Notes: generated by a model from the sequence alone, not told the origin. Shown: positions 32,581 to 42,792, counted from the stretch's first letter. The stretch: 64,000 nt of DNA from Paracraurococcus lichenis (GCF_030657435.1 NZ_JAUTWS010000019.1:57949-121948), one strand, 5' to 3'. Numbers and translations: made by a program.

Positions 32581-35052
32581 TCAGGCCCGCAACGTCGCGC
32601 CCGTCGCCTTGGTGACGGCCGCGACGATGCGGTCGGCCGCCGCCTCGATCTGCACATCCGTCAGCGTCGCCTCGCGCGGTTGCAGTGTGACCTGGATGGC
32701 GAGGCTGACCTTGCCCTCCGGCAGCTTGTCCCCGGCATAGCGGTCGAACAGCGCCACCTCGGTGATCAGCGCCTTGTCGGCGCCGCGGGCGGCGCGCAGC
32801 ACCGCCTCGGCCGGCACGCCCGCATCCACCAGGAAGGCGAAGTCGCGCCGCAGCGGCTGGAAGGCCGGCAGGTCGGGCGCGCCCTTCTTCCGGCGCTTCG
32901 GCTCCTGGATGGCATCGAGGAAGACCTCGAAGGCGACCGCCGGCCCGGCCAGGTCGAGCGCGGCGCGGACCTTCGGATGCACCTCGCCGAAGGTGGCCAG
33001 CACCGTCTTCGGCCCCTGGCGCAGCACGCCGCTGCGGCCGGGGTGGTAGAAGCCCGGCGCATCGGCGGTGACCGTCACCGCCGCCATCGGTACGCCGAGC
33101 GCGGCCAGCACCGCCAGCGCATCGCCCTTGGCATCCATCGCGTCCACGGCACGGGAGGGCTCCGCCCAGTGCCGCGGCGTGTTGCCGGCCCGGATGCCGG
33201 CGACCACGGACAACTGCCCGGTCGGCGAGGGGTCGCGGTAGGCCGCACCGAGCTCGGCCAGCGCCACGTCCGGCCAGCCGCGGGCGGCATTGCGTGCCGC
33301 GGCCAGCAGCAGGCTGGCGACCGGCGTCGGGCGCATCTGGTCGAGGTCGGCGGCGATCGGGTTCTCCAGCCGGGTCGCGTCCGGGGTCTCGCCGAAGAGC
33401 GCCGCGGTCTTCCGCTCGAGGAAGCCGAAGCTGACGCAGTCCAGCATGCCGCGCGCCGCCAGCACCCGCCGGGCCAGCGCCGCGCGCGCCTGCTTCGGCG
33501 TCAGCGCCGGCGGCGGGACGATGCCTGCCACGGGCAGCGACATGGCCGGGATGGTGTCGAGGCCGCGGATGCGCAGCACCTCCTCCACCAGGTCGGCCTC
33601 CGGCTCGACCGCGGCGCAGCCCTCGGCCGCGGCGCGGGCGCGCTCGGGCGGCAGCCCCGGGTCCTGGTCGAGGTGCATCGGCGCCGCGATGTCGTTGCGC
33701 CAGGAAGGGACGGCGACCGTGACCTTCGCCGCATCGCGCGCCTGCACCGCGAAGCCGAGCCGCTCCAGGATGCCGACCGCCTCGTCCGGCGGGACCTCGG
33801 CGCCGCCGAGGCCGGCCAGCCGCTCGAAGCGGAGCGTCGCGCTGCGCTGCCAGGCGGGCGGCGTGCCGGCGGCGGAGACCTCGCTGGCCTCGCCACCGCA
33901 GAGCTCGATCATGAGCTGCGTGGCGAGGTCGAGGGCGAGCGGCGGCAGGGCCGGATCGACGCCGCGCTCGAAGCGGGCCCGGGCATCGGTGCGCACGTCA
34001 TGCCGCCGGCCGGAGAGGGCGATGCGCACGGGGTCGAAGAGCGCGCATTCGATGAAGCACTCGGTGGTGCCCTCGTCGCAGCCGGAATGCTCGCCGCCGA
34101 TGATGCCGCCCAGCGCCTCCGGCCCCGCCGCGTCGGCGATGATGCCGTCCTCGGGCGTGAGGTCGTAGGTCTTGCCGTTCAGCGCGACCAGGCTCTCGCC
34201 CTCCCGCGCCATGCGCATGGTGAGCACCTTGCCCTTCACCTTCGCCACGTCGAAGACGTGCAGCGGCCGGCCGAGGCCGTAGGTGAAGAGGTTCGTCACG
34301 TCCACCAGCGCGTTGATCGGGCGGAGGCCGATTGCCACGAGCCAGTCCTGCAGCCATTTGGAGCTGGGCCCGTTCCTCACCCCGCGGATGGCCCGGCCGA
34401 GGACATGGTCGCAGGCCCGCGGGTCGGCGATCTCCCAGCGCAGCGGCGAGGGGTAGGCCGCCTTGACCTCCGGCCGCGGCAGCGGCTTCAGCCGGCCGAG
34501 GCCCGCCGCCGCGAGGTCGCGCGCGATGCCGTGGACCGACAGCGCGTCGCCGCGGTTCGGCGTGACGCCGATCTCGACCACCGGATCGTCCAGGCCGGCC
34601 CAGGTCACGTAGGTCTCGCCGACCGGCGCGTCCTCGGGCAGGTCGATGATGCCGGTATGGTCGTCGCCGAGGCCAAGCTCGCGGGCGGAGCACATCATGC
34701 CCTCGCTCTTCACGCCGCGGATCTCGCCGGTCTTGAGCGTAATGCCGGTGCCCGGGATGTGGTCGCCCGGCAGGGCCAGCACGCCCTTCATGCCGGTGCG
34801 GGCATTCGGCGCGCCGCAGACGACCGAGAGCAACTTGCCGTCGCCGGGATCCACCTTCAGCGCGCGCAGCCGGTCCGCATTCGGGTGCTGCACCGCCTCG
34901 ACCACATGCGCGATGCGGAAGGAGGCCAGCGCCGCGCCGCGGTCCTCCACGCCCTCGACCTCGAGGCCGATGCGGTTGAGCACCGCCAGGATCTCGGCCA
35001 GCGACGCCTCGGTTTCGAGATGCGCCTTCAGCCAGGACAGGGTGAACTTCAT
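32581..35052 (-). CDS. pheT: Phenylalanyl-tRNA synthetase beta subunit
   Basis: 823 residues. Seen in order: N-terminal MKFTLSWLKAHLE, tRNA-binding EMAP-like domain (about 40-150, VVCGAPNARTG), B3/4 editing domain (about 215-390), B5 domain, the central core and the C-terminal anticodon-binding FDX-ACB domain (LRRDFAFLVDAGV). Between VPSWRNDIA and EADLVEEVLRIRG lies an extra segment of about 30 residues compared with E. coli. The enzyme charges tRNA-Phe as a heterotetramer with PheS. ATG at 35052 follows the pheS stop by one base. Confidence 0.95.
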   Translation of the reverse strand: MKFTLSWLKAHLETEASLAEILAVLNRIGLEVEGVEDRGAALASFRIAHVVEAVQHPNADRLRALKVDPGDGKLLSVVCGAPNARTGMKGVLALPGDHIPGTGITLKTGEIRGVKSEGMMCSARELGLGDDHTGIIDLPEDAPVGETYVTWAGLDDPVVEIGVTPNRGDALSVHGIARDLAAAGLGRLKPLPRPEVKAAYPSPLRWEIADPRACDHVLGRAIRGVRNGPSSKWLQDWLVAIGLRPINALVDVTNLFTYGLGRPLHVFDVAKVKGKVLTMRMAREGESLVALNGKTYDLTPEDGIIADAAGPEALGGIIGGEHSGCDEGTTECFIECALFDPVRIALSGRRHDVRTDARARFERGVDPALPPLALDLATQLMIELCGGEASEVSAAGTPPAWQRSATLRFERLAGLGGAEVPPDEAVGILERLGFAVQARDAAKVTVAVPSWRNDIAAPMHLDQDPGLPPERARAAAEGCAAVEPEADLVEEVLRIRGLDTIPAMSLPVAGIVPPPALTPKQARAALARRVLAARGMLDCVSFGFLERKTAALFGETPDATRLENPIAADLDQMRPTPVASLLLAAARNAARGWPDVALAELGAAYRDPSPTGQLSVVAGIRAGNTPRHWAEPSRAVDAMDAKGDALAVLAALGVPMAAVTVTADAPGFYHPGRSGVLRQGPKTVLATFGEVHPKVRAALDLAGPAVAFEVFLDAIQEPKRRKKGAPDLPAFQPLRRDFAFLVDAGVPAEAVLRAARGADKALITEVALFDRYAGDKLPEGKVSLAIQVTLQPREATLTDVQIEAAADRIVAAVTKATGATLRA

Positions 35053-35053
35053 C

Positions 35054-36160
35054 TCACACGCCCTCCGCCAGCGAGGGGGGCGAGAGCGGGTCGGAGGCCC
35101 AGTGGCGCAGCCAGCGCACATCGCTCTCGTAGAAGGGCCTGAGGTCGGGCATGCCGTGCTTCAGCATGGTGATGCGCTCGATGCCCATGCCGAAGGCGAA
35201 GCCCTGCCACACCCGCGGGTCGATGCCGCAATTGGCCAGCACGCGCGGGTGGACCATGCCGCTGCCCAGGATCTCCAGCCAGTCGCCGCCCTTGCCGAGT
35301 TCGCCTGTCTTCCGGTTCCAGCCGATATCGACCTCCATGGAGGGCTCGGTGAAGGGGAAATACGAGGCCCGGAACCGGACGGGCAGGTCGCCGATGCCGA
35401 AGAAGGCTCTGAGAAAGTCGATCAGGCAGCCCTTGAGATGGCCGAGGGTGATGCCGCGGTCGATCACCAGCCCCTCCACCTGATGGAACATCGGGCTGTG
35501 CGTCGCGTCGTGGTCGGCGCGCCAGGTACGGCCGGGGACGATGACGCGGATCGGCGGCTCCTGCGCCACCATGGTGCGGATCTGCACCGGGCTGGTATGG
35601 GTGCGCAGCACCGGCCGCCGCCCGTTCGAGCCGGGGGCGACGGGCAGGTAGAAGGTGTCGTGGTCCTGCCGGGCCGGGTGGTGCTCCGGGATGTTGAGGG
35701 CGCCGAAATTGTGCCAGTCGCTCTCGATGTCGGGTCCTTCCGCCACCGAGAAGCCCTGCGCGCCGAAGAGGGCGATGAGCTCCTCCATCGTCCGGCTGAT
35801 CGGGTGGATGCCGCCCTGCTCGGCGCCCGCCGGCGGGTACACGCGCGGCGGCAGGGTCACGTCCATGCGCTCGGCCCGTAGCCGGGCCTCGAGCGCGGAC
35901 TCCTCCAACGCGACGCGGCGGGCCTCGATCGCCGCCTCCAGCGACTGCTTCAGGCGGTTGAGCGCGGCGCCGCGCTCCTTCCGCTGCTCGGCCGGCACCT
36001 GGCCGAGGCCCTTCAGCAGCGCGGTCAGCCTGCCGCTCTTGCCCAGCGTGCCGACGCGCACCGCGTCCCAGGCGCGCAGGTCGGCAGCGGCGGCGAGGGC
36101 GGCCGCGGTCTCGGCCTCCAGCGCGGCGAGGTCGTCACCCGACATGGTCGTCTCGCTCAT
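35054..36160 (-). CDS. pheS: Phenylalanyl-tRNA synthetase alpha subunit
   Basis: 368 residues. A long N-terminal coiled-coil helix (about 1-95) precedes the class II catalytic core: motif 1 HPISRTMEELIALFGAQGF, GPDIESDWHNFGALNIPEHH, motif 2 RTWRADHDATHSPMFHQVEG and motif 3 GMGIERITMLKHGMPDLRPF. It forms the active site for phenylalanine activation. Start 36160 (MSETTMSGDD) or 36145. It is separated from rplT by a hairpin, with pheT downstream. Cytoplasmic housekeeping gene. Confidence 0.97.
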   Translation of the reverse strand: MSETTMSGDDLAALEAETAAALAAAADLRAWDAVRVGTLGKSGRLTALLKGLGQVPAEQRKERGAALNRLKQSLEAAIEARRVALEESALEARLRAERMDVTLPPRVYPPAGAEQGGIHPISRTMEELIALFGAQGFSVAEGPDIESDWHNFGALNIPEHHPARQDHDTFYLPVAPGSNGRRPVLRTHTSPVQIRTMVAQEPPIRVIVPGRTWRADHDATHSPMFHQVEGLVIDRGITLGHLKGCLIDFLRAFFGIGDLPVRFRASYFPFTEPSMEVDIGWNRKTGELGKGGDWLEILGSGMVHPRVLANCGIDPRVWQGFAFGMGIERITMLKHGMPDLRPFYESDVRWLRHWASDPLSPPSLAEGV

Positions 36161-36184
36161 GGATCTTGGTTCCGGATGAACAGA

Positions 36185-36214
36185 AAGGGCCGCACCCTGC
36201 CGGGAGCGGCCCTT
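36185..36214 (-). terminator. Hairpin between rplT and pheS
   Basis: Reading leftward, AAGGGCCGC (36206-36214) pairs with GCGGCCCTT (36185-36193) in nine perfect pairs, followed by TCTGTTC. It lies about 31 bases after the rplT stop and 24 before pheS. It could partially terminate the ribosomal transcript or attenuate pheST. Confidence 0.6.
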
Positions 36215-36245
36215 CCTTGGCGTCGGTCTTCCGAAAAGGGAAGGG

Positions 36246-36620
36246 TCAGGCGGCCTGCTTGGTCACCGGACGCGCGGCGCGGGCCTTCTCGACCAGCGCG
36301 GCGAAGCTCGCCGGGTCGTCGAAGGCGATCGCCGCCATCACCTTGCGGTCCAGCTCGATCCCCGCGGCCTTCATGCCGGCGATGAACTGGGAATAGGTCA
36401 TCCCGTGCTCGCGCGTCGCGGCGTTGATCCGCTGGATCCACAGCCCGCGGAAGTCGCGCTTCTTGTTGCGGCGGTCGCGATAGGCGTATTGCAGCGCCTT
36501 CTCGACCCGCTGCAGCGCGGGGCGGTAATTCGTGCTGGAACGACCGACATAGCCCTTGGCGAGCTTGAGGATCTTCTTGTGACGGGCGTGGGCGGTGACG
36601 CCGCGCTTCACACGTGCCAT
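36246..36620 (-). CDS. rplT: 50S ribosomal protein L20
   Basis: 124 residues. [20 protein letters not shown] followed by [19 protein letters not shown] and [18 protein letters not shown] are diagnostic. The basic N-terminal extension threads into the 50S subunit and the C-terminal globular domain is complete. L20 is an early assembly protein of the 50S subunit. It follows rpmI by 12 bases. In enterobacteria L20 represses rpmI translation by binding a leader; whether the leader here contains such a site is not determined. Confidence 0.97.
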   Translation of the reverse strand: MARVKRGVTAHARHKKILKLAKGYVGRSSTNYRPALQRVEKALQYAYRDRRNKKRDFRGLWIQRINAATREHGMTYSQFIAGMKAAGIELDRKVMAAIAFDDPASFAALVEKARAARPVTKQAA

Positions 36621-36632
36621 GGCGCGCTCTCC

Positions 36633-36839
36633 TTACCGGACCAGACCGTAGGGGGCCCACTGCATGACAGTGAGGCCGTCCTGGTGGCGCAGCACCTGCG
36701 TGCCGGTGTTCTGCCGCTTCACCTTGGAGGAGCGGTTGCGCAGCATGTGCCGCTTCTTGCCCGGGCCGGCCAGCACCTTGCCGGTGGCGGTGGTCTTGAA
36801 GCGCTTCTTCACAGAAGACTTCGTCTTCATCTTGGGCAT
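36633..36839 (-). CDS. rpmI: 50S ribosomal protein L35
   Basis: 68 residues: [20 protein letters not shown], then [20 protein letters not shown]. Highly basic and complete. ATG at 36839 has a strong AGGAGGT seven bases upstream. First gene of the leftward rpmI-rplT-pheS-pheT unit; the usual partner infC is not upstream here (the next gene is divergent). The transcript leader from the promoter at 36949-36977 would be about 100 bases long. Confidence 0.96.
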   Translation of the reverse strand: MPKMKTKSSVKKRFKTTATGKVLAGPGKKRHMLRNRSSKVKRQNTGTQVLRHQDGLTVMQWAPYGLVR

Positions 36840-36948
36840 TTCGGACCTCCTGGGGTCGGGAAGCGTCCCCATAGGCGGAATGCCTGAAGGGGACGCGGGA
36901 ACGCGGCCGGGCATGCCCACACAAGCACCGGCGCGCGGAGAGGGGCGG

Positions 36949-36977
36949 CGTATAGCCATGTGTCCCGGCGGTTGCAA
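36949..36977 (-). promoter_or_regulatory. Promoter of rpmI-rplT-pheST
   Basis: Reading leftward, TTGCAA (36972-36977) and TATACG (36949-36954) are separated by exactly 17 bases. It lies about 110 bases upstream of rpmI in the divergent region with the LprI-like gene. Confidence 0.6.
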
Positions 36978-37049
36978 GCGCGATCGGGCTTGCGCCGCCC
37001 CCGGGCCGCCCCATAGCAGGCGGCAGGACGCACCGCGGAGGGCCCGCCC

Positions 37050-37475
37050 ATGCACCGCCTGCTGCCGGCCCTGGTCGGCCCGATGCTGCTCGCCGCCGCC
37101 GCCGCGGCGCAACCCGCCGCCCCGCCCGGCTGGGAGAGCCGCGACTACACCGCCTGCCTGGACCGCGCCGGCGGCGTCACCCCGGCCATGATCCAGTGCA
37201 GCGGCGAGGAGACGGCGCGCTGGGACCGCCGGCTCAACGCCGCCTATGGCACCATCCAGCAGGACCGCCGTTGGAGTGCCGGGACCAAATCCCTCCTGCG
37301 GGAGGCGCAGCGGGCCTGGATCGCCTATCGTGACGCCGCCTGCCGGGCCGAGGGCGAGCTGGAAGCCGAGGGCGGCACCCTGGCCCGCATCGTCGCGGCG
37401 GACTGCGTGGCCAGACTGACGGCCGGGCGGGCCGGCGAGCTCGAGCAGCTCCTGCGGGATCAGGCCAGGCAATAG
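37050..37475 (+). CDS. LprI/DUF1311-family secreted protein
   Basis: 141 residues with a signal peptide ([16 protein letters not shown]). Conserved LprI text includes [10 protein letters not shown] and [20 protein letters not shown], with four cysteines that probably form two disulfides in the periplasm. LprI of mycobacteria inhibits lysozyme; that this one does is inference. Monocistronic, divergent from rpmI; followed 40 bases later by the ATPase gene. Confidence 0.85.
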   Translation: MHRLLPALVGPMLLAAAAAAQPAAPPGWESRDYTACLDRAGGVTPAMIQCSGEETARWDRRLNAAYGTIQQDRRWSAGTKSLLREAQRAWIAYRDAACRAEGELEAEGGTLARIVAADCVARLTAGRAGELEQLLRDQARQ

Positions 37476-37515
37476 GCAAGGGGCCCGCATCCGGGACGGC
37501 AATGAGAGGGAGACG

Positions 37516-39156
37516 ATGACCGAGGGCATCCTGATCGGCCGGGGCGACCGGCCCTGCGAGCTCCTGCTCAGCCGCGCCAGCCGCCACGGCCTCGTCGCCG
37601 GCGCGACGGGCACGGGCAAGACCGTGACCCTGCAGGTGATGGCGGAGGCCTTCTCCCGCGCCGGCGTCCCGGTCTTCTGCGCCGACATCAAGGGCGACCT
37701 CGCCGGCATCGCCGCCCCGGGCAGGCCGAACCCGAAGCTCGAGGCCCGGGCGCATGAGCTGGGCGTCGCGGGTTTCGCCTATGAGGCGGCGCCGGCCATC
37801 TTCTGGGACGTCTTCGGCCAGCAAGGCCACCCCTTGCGCGCGACGGTCGCCGAGATGGGCCCCCTGCTGCTGTCGCGCATGCTGGAGCTGAACGACACGC
37901 AGGAGGGCGTGCTCAACATCGCCTTCAAGGTGGCCGACGACGACGGGATGCTGCTGCTGGACTTCAAGGACCTCCGCGCCATCCTGACCCATGTCTCGGA
38001 CCGCGCGGCGGAGTTGCGCGGCCATTACGGCCAGGTCTCGAAGACCACCATCGGCACCATCCAGCGCCGGTTGCTGGTGCTGGAGCAGGCCGGGGGCGAG
38101 CAGTTCTTCGGCGAGCCGGCGCTCTCGCTGCAGGACCTGATGCTGGTCACGCCCGACGGCCGCGGCGCGGTCAACGTGCTGGCCGCCGACAAGCTGATCC
38201 ACAGCCCGCGCCTCTACGCCACCTTCCTGCTCTGGCTGTTGAGCGAGGTGTTCGAGAAGTTGCCGGAGGTCGGCGACCTCGACAAGCCCAAGCTCGTCTT
38301 CTTCTTCGACGAGGCGCATCTGCTCTTCCGCGACGCGCCGAAGGCGCTGGTCGAGAAGGTGGAGCAGGTGGTCCGGCTGATCCGCTCCAAGGGGGTGGGG
38401 ATCTATTTCGTCACCCAGAACCCGCTCGACCTGCCGGCTGCCGTGCTGGGGCAACTCGGCAACCGGGTGCAGCACGCGCTGCGCGCCTTCACCCCGGCCG
38501 AGCAGCGGGCGGTGAAGGCGGCGGCCGAGACTTTCCGGCCCAACCCGCGCCTCGACGTGGCCGATGCCATCACCCACCTGGCGGTGGGCGAGGCGCTGGT
38601 CTCCACCCTGCAGGCGGACGGCACGCCGAGCATGGTGGAGCGCGCCCGCATCGTCCCGCCGCGCGGCCGCATCGGGCCGCTGACGCCGGAGGAGCGGGCC
38701 GAGGTCATCCGGCGCAGCCCGCTGGCCGGCCATTACGACCAGGCGGTGGACCGCGAGAGCGCCTATGAGATGCTGGTGGGCCGCGCGACCGCGGCGCCGG
38801 CCTCCGGCCCCTGGCAGGCGGCACCGGCGCCGGTGCGCAACGACAATCCCTGGGGCGGCGTCAGCCTGCCGCCGCGGCCGATGCCCGAGGCGCCGGCGCG
38901 CCATGGGAACGTGCCGCAGGCCCCTCGCCGCGAGGCGCCGGGGCCCTGGGGCGGGTCGGCGCCGCCGCAGCCAGGGGCCCAGGGCGGCGGATGGGGCGAC
39001 ATCCTCGGCACGGTGCTGACCGGCAACCACGGGCGGCGGGAAGGTGCCCTGGAATCCATGGCGAAGAGCGCGGCGCGCAGCGTCGGCAGTTCGGTTGGGC
39101 GGCAGATCGGCAATGCCGTGCTGCGCGGGGTGCTGGGCAGCCTGATGAAGCGGTAG
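37516..39156 (+). CDS. HerA-like/DUF853 P-loop ATPase
   Basis: 546 residues. Walker [18 protein letters not shown] near residue 30 and Walker [17 protein letters not shown] near 262, then [20 protein letters not shown] and [20 protein letters not shown] are typical of the DUF853 group of HerA/FtsK-type hexameric ATPases. The last 110 residues are Pro/Gly-rich, ending in a short amphipathic segment. Function in vivo is unknown; some relatives process DNA ends. No NurA or Mre11/Rad50 partner lies next to it, so it is not obviously a defence gene. Confidence 0.85.
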   Translation: MTEGILIGRGDRPCELLLSRASRHGLVAGATGTGKTVTLQVMAEAFSRAGVPVFCADIKGDLAGIAAPGRPNPKLEARAHELGVAGFAYEAAPAIFWDVFGQQGHPLRATVAEMGPLLLSRMLELNDTQEGVLNIAFKVADDDGMLLLDFKDLRAILTHVSDRAAELRGHYGQVSKTTIGTIQRRLLVLEQAGGEQFFGEPALSLQDLMLVTPDGRGAVNVLAADKLIHSPRLYATFLLWLLSEVFEKLPEVGDLDKPKLVFFFDEAHLLFRDAPKALVEKVEQVVRLIRSKGVGIYFVTQNPLDLPAAVLGQLGNRVQHALRAFTPAEQRAVKAAAETFRPNPRLDVADAITHLAVGEALVSTLQADGTPSMVERARIVPPRGRIGPLTPEERAEVIRRSPLAGHYDQAVDRESAYEMLVGRATAAPASGPWQAAPAPVRNDNPWGGVSLPPRPMPEAPARHGNVPQAPRREAPGPWGGSAPPQPGAQGGGWGDILGTVLTGNHGRREGALESMAKSAARSVGSSVGRQIGNAVLRGVLGSLMKR

Positions 39157-39230
39157 CCGGAGGCGCGCCGACGGTTGGGGCCGTCATGCCAGCCATTCCG
39201 CCGCTGGCGGCCCCCGGTGGTAGGCAGGGC

Positions 39231-39269
39231 TTGGCCCGGGGGCAGGCGGGGGGCATATCTGCCCCCGCC
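39231..39269 (+). promoter_or_regulatory. Candidate promoter and inverted repeat abutting the dapF start
   Basis: TTGGCC (39231-39236), 17 bases, then CATATC (39254-39259). The -10 sits within the inverted repeat 39245-39269 (GGCGGGGGGCA against TGCCCCCGCC), which ends at the base before the dapF ATG. Transcription from here would give an almost leaderless mRNA. Confidence 0.35.
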
Positions 39270-40097
39270 ATGGTTCCCTTCCGCAAGATGCACGGCCTGG
39301 GCAACGACTTCGTCGTGCTCGATGCAAGGCGCAGCGACCTGCCCATCACCCCCCACCGGGCTGCGGCCATCGCGGACCGGCGCTTCGGCGTGGGCTGCGA
39401 CCAGTTCATCCTCCTGGAGCCGGGGGCGGAGGGCGCCGATGTCTTCATGCGCATCCGCAACCCCGACGGGTCGGAGGCCGGGGCTTGCGGCAATGCCACG
39501 CGCTGCATCGCCTCCCTGGTCGCGGCGGAGGCGGGCAAGGATCGCGTCGTGGTCCGCACCGTCGCCGGCGACCTGCCGGTGGAGCGCCTGCCGGACAATC
39601 TCTGGCGCGCCGATATGGGCCCGGCGCGCCTCGGCTGGCGGGAGGTGCCGCTGGCGCGGGAGGTGGACACGCTGCACCTGCCCATCGGCGCCGGCCCGGT
39701 CGCGGACCCGGCGGCCTGCTCCATGGGCAACCCGCACGCGACCTTCTTCGTCCGGGACCTCGCGGCGCTGGACCTGGCCGCGATCGGCCCGGTGCTGGAG
39801 CACGACCCGATTTTCCCCGAGCGGGCCAATATCGGCTTCGTCCAGGTCCTCTCGCCGGAGCACATCCGGCTCGCGGTCTGGGAGCGCGGGGCGGGGCTGA
39901 CGCTTGCCTGCGGCTCCGGTGCCTGCGCCGCGCTGGTCAATGCCGCCCGCCGCGGCCTGACCGGGCGGCGGGCCACGGTGACGCTGCCCGGCGGCGACCT
40001 GGTGATCGAGTGGCGGGAGGACGGGCATGTCCTGATGACCGGCCCGGTCGCCACTGCCTTCACCGGCGAGATCGACCTCGAGGCCTATCCGGCATGA
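39270..40097 (+). CDS. dapF: Diaminopimelate epimerase
   Basis: 275 residues. [16 protein letters not shown] opens the protein; the two catalytic cysteines lie in [11 protein letters not shown] and [20 protein letters not shown]. It converts LL- to meso-diaminopimelate for peptidoglycan and lysine. ATG at 39270 is the family start, although no free Shine-Dalgarno sequence is visible because the region is a GC inverted repeat. Its stop overlaps the mtaB start (ATGA). Confidence 0.96.
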   Translation: MVPFRKMHGLGNDFVVLDARRSDLPITPHRAAAIADRRFGVGCDQFILLEPGAEGADVFMRIRNPDGSEAGACGNATRCIASLVAAEAGKDRVVVRTVAGDLPVERLPDNLWRADMGPARLGWREVPLAREVDTLHLPIGAGPVADPAACSMGNPHATFFVRDLAALDLAAIGPVLEHDPIFPERANIGFVQVLSPEHIRLAVWERGAGLTLACGSGACAALVNAARRGLTGRRATVTLPGGDLVIEWREDGHVLMTGPVATAFTGEIDLEAYPA

Positions 40098-41410
40098 GCG
40101 GCCCCGAGCAGGTCGAGGCGCCGGCCGCCCTCGGCGACGCCGGCGGCATCGAGGTCCTGACCTTCGGCTGCCGGCTCAACACCTACGAGTCCGAGGCCAT
40201 GCGCGACCTGGCCGCGAAGGCCGGGCATGCGCGGACCATCGTGGTGAACACCTGCGCCGTGACGGCGGAGGCCGAGCGGCAGGCCCGTCAGGCCATCCGC
40301 AAGGCGTCGCGCGACAACCCAGGCGCGAACATCGTGGTAACAGGCTGCGCCGCGCAGATCGCGCCGGAGCGCTGGGCCGGCCTGCCCGGCGTCGCCCGCG
40401 TCATCGGCAATGCCGACAAGCTGAAGCCGGAGACCTGGGCGCTTGACGCCCCGCCCGCGCCGGTCACCGACATCATGGCGGCGACCGAGACCGCGGCGCA
40501 TCTCGTGACGGACTTCGCCGGCCGCGCCCGCGCCTTCGTGCAGGTGCAGCAGGGCTGCGACCACCGCTGCACCTTCTGCGTCATCCCCTTCGGCCGCGGC
40601 CCCTCGCGCAGCGTGCCCATCGGCGCCATCGTTGAGCAGGTGCGCGCCCTGGTCGCGCGCGGCTACCGCGAGGTGGTGCTGACCGGCGTCGACATCACCA
40701 GCTACGGGCCGGACCTGCCGGGGCGGCCGAGCCTTGGGCAGATGGTCCGCCGCCTGCTGGCCCTGGTGCCGGAGCTGCCGCGGCTACGGCTCTCCTCGCT
40801 CGATCCGGTCGAGGTGGATGACGACCTCTGGCGGCTGATCGAGGGCGAGGAGCGGCTGCTGCCGCACCTGCACCTCTCCCTGCAGCACGGCGCCGACCTG
40901 ATCCTGAAGCGCATGAAGCGGCGGCACCTGCGCGCCGATGCGCTGGCCTTCGCCCGGCGGGCCCGGGCCCTCAGGCCGGACATGGCCTTCGGCGCCGACC
41001 TGATCGCCGGCTTCCCGACCGAGACGGAGGCGCAGTTCCGCGAGACCCTCGACCTGGTGGCCGAGATGGAACTCAGCTTCCTGCATGTCTTTCCCTATTC
41101 CGAGCGGCCGGGAACGCCGGCGGCACGCATGCCGCAACTGCCGGTGCCGCTGCGCAAGGAGCGCGCCGCGCGCCTGCGGCAGGCCGGGGCCGAGGCCGCG
41201 GCGCGCTTCTACGCGGGACGGCTGGGGCGGGAGGAACAGGTGCTGTTCGAGCGTGACGACCGCGGCCACACCGCGCATTTCGCCCCCCTGCGCCTGGTCG
41301 GCGGCACCGCCGCACCGGGCGAACTCCGCCGCGTCAGGGTGACCGGCATGGCGCCGGACGGTCTGCTGGCCGAAAGCGAAGCGCGCAGCCCGCACGCGGA
41401 TGCCGCCTGA
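40094..41410 (+). CDS. mtaB: tRNA t6A37 methylthiotransferase MtaB
   Basis: 438 residues. The N-terminal UPF0004 domain has three cysteines ([44 protein letters not shown]), the radical-SAM core [15 protein letters not shown] near residue 155 and a C-terminal TRAM-like strand set. The NTCAVT and GRGPSRS forms place it in the MtaB rather than the MiaB or RimO branch. It converts t6A37 to ms2t6A37. Overlaps dapF by 4 bases and ftsY by 1; the trio dapF-mtaB-ftsY is a common alphaproteobacterial block. Confidence 0.93.
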   Translation: MSGPEQVEAPAALGDAGGIEVLTFGCRLNTYESEAMRDLAAKAGHARTIVVNTCAVTAEAERQARQAIRKASRDNPGANIVVTGCAAQIAPERWAGLPGVARVIGNADKLKPETWALDAPPAPVTDIMAATETAAHLVTDFAGRARAFVQVQQGCDHRCTFCVIPFGRGPSRSVPIGAIVEQVRALVARGYREVVLTGVDITSYGPDLPGRPSLGQMVRRLLALVPELPRLRLSSLDPVEVDDDLWRLIEGEERLLPHLHLSLQHGADLILKRMKRRHLRADALAFARRARALRPDMAFGADLIAGFPTETEAQFRETLDLVAEMELSFLHVFPYSERPGTPAARMPQLPVPLRKERAARLRQAGAEAAARFYAGRLGREEQVLFERDDRGHTAHFAPLRLVGGTAAPGELRRVRVTGMAPDGLLAESEARSPHADAA

Positions 41411-42792
41411 TGGCGCTGCGCGACTGGATCACCAAGCTCCGCGGCAAGGAGGCGCCGCCCGCCGAGACGCCGCTCTCCCCGCCGCCGGGCGTGCCGGCAC
41501 CGCCGGTGCCGCCGACCGGCGCGCCGACCCTGCCGCCGCCGGCCGCGCCCGACATCCCGGTGCCGCCCCTGCCGCCGGAGCCGGTGCCCTTCACGCCGCC
41601 GAGCCCCCTGGCCCGCACCGGCAGCGAGCCGGCGCCCCTGGCCGAGCCGCCGCCGTCGCCCGAGACGGAGCTTCGCCCGCGCGACGACGAGGCCGCGCTG
41701 CGGGAGGTGGAGGCGCGCGAGGCGGCGGAACGCGACCTCGCCGGGCCCGAGGGGCTGGAGGGCGCCGCGACGCCCTTCGAGCCGTTGCCGACCGACGACG
41801 CCGTCCCGGCGCCGGTCCCGGCCGGGCAGGCCGAGGCCGGGACGCCGGAGCCGCAGGACGGCGCCGATGGGCGCCGGGGTTGGTTCTCCCGCCTCCGGGC
41901 CGGGCTGTCCCGCTCCACCGCCAAGCTGACCGAGAGCGTCACCTCCCTCTTCAAGAAGCGCCGCCTGGACGAGGAGGCGCTGGAGGAGCTCGAGGAGACG
42001 CTGATATCGGCCGATCTCGGCGTCGCCGCCTCCCGCCGCATCGTCGAGGGCTTCCGCCGGACGCGCTTCGGCAAGGAGGTGACGGACGAGGAGGTGAAGG
42101 CGGCGCTGGCCGAGGAAATCGCCGCCATCCTCGCCCCCGTCGCGCAGCCCATGCCGCTGGACCCGGCGCGGGCGCCGCATGTGGTGCTGGTGGTCGGCGT
42201 GAACGGCACCGGCAAGACCACGACCATCGCCAAGCTCGGGCAACAGTACCGGGAGCAGGGCCTCGCCACCGCTTTCGTCGCCGGCGACACCTTCCGCGCC
42301 GCGGCGGTGGAGCAGTTGCAGATCTGGGGCGAGCGCACCGGCTGCCGGGTGCACACGCCGGTGAAGGAGGGCGCGGATGCCGCCGGCCTCGCCTTCGACG
42401 CGCTGAAGGCGGCGCGGGAGGACGGCACCCAGGTGCTGCTGGTGGACACCGCGGGCCGGCTGCACAACAAGTCGGCGCTGATGGAGGAGCTGCGCAAGGT
42501 CATCCGCGTGATGAAGCGGGTGGACGAGAGCGCGCCGCATTCCGTGCTGCTGGTGCTGGACGCGACCACCGGCCAGAACGCCATCCAGCAATGCAAGGTG
42601 TTCGGGGAGATGGTGAACGTCAGCGGCCTCTGCGTCACCAAGCTGGACGGGTCGGCCAAGGGCGGCGTGGTGGTGGCCCTGGCGCAGGAATTCGCCCTGC
42701 CCGTGCATTTCGTCGGCGTCGGCGAGAAGGCCGGCGACCTCCGGCCCTTCGAGGCGCGCGACTTCGCCCGTGGGCTGATGGGGCTGGACTGA
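41410..42792 (+). CDS. ftsY: Signal recognition particle receptor FtsY
   Basis: 460 residues. The N-terminal acidic/proline-rich A region (about 1-155) precedes the N domain (KLTESVTSLFKKRRLDEEAL) and the G domain: VVGVNGTGKTTTIAKLG near 263, DTFRAAAVEQLQIWG, LLVDTAGRLHNKSALM and VTKLDGSAKGGVVVAL. FtsY docks SRP-ribosome complexes at the membrane. Note that the usual FtsY GNGVGKTT-type loop reads GVNGTGKTT here, which is normal. Ends at the GVGEKAGDLRPF block. Confidence 0.97.
   Translation: MALRDWITKLRGKEAPPAETPLSPPPGVPAPPVPPTGAPTLPPPAAPDIPVPPLPPEPVPFTPPSPLARTGSEPAPLAEPPPSPETELRPRDDEAALREVEAREAAERDLAGPEGLEGAATPFEPLPTDDAVPAPVPAGQAEAGTPEPQDGADGRRGWFSRLRAGLSRSTAKLTESVTSLFKKRRLDEEALEELEETLISADLGVAASRRIVEGFRRTRFGKEVTDEEVKAALAEEIAAILAPVAQPMPLDPARAPHVVLVVGVNGTGKTTTIAKLGQQYREQGLATAFVAGDTFRAAAVEQLQIWGERTGCRVHTPVKEGADAAGLAFDALKAAREDGTQVLLVDTAGRLHNKSALMEELRKVIRVMKRVDESAPHSVLLVLDATTGQNAIQQCKVFGEMVNVSGLCVTKLDGSAKGGVVVALAQEFALPVHFVGVGEKAGDLRPFEARDFARGLMGLD

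Noticed and set aside
37516..39156. HerA-like ATPase as part of a defence or DNA-end-processing system
   Set aside because: Its neighbours are an LprI-like gene and dapF; no NurA, Mre11, Rad50 or SIR2 partner is present, and the DUF853 type is common in ordinary genomes.
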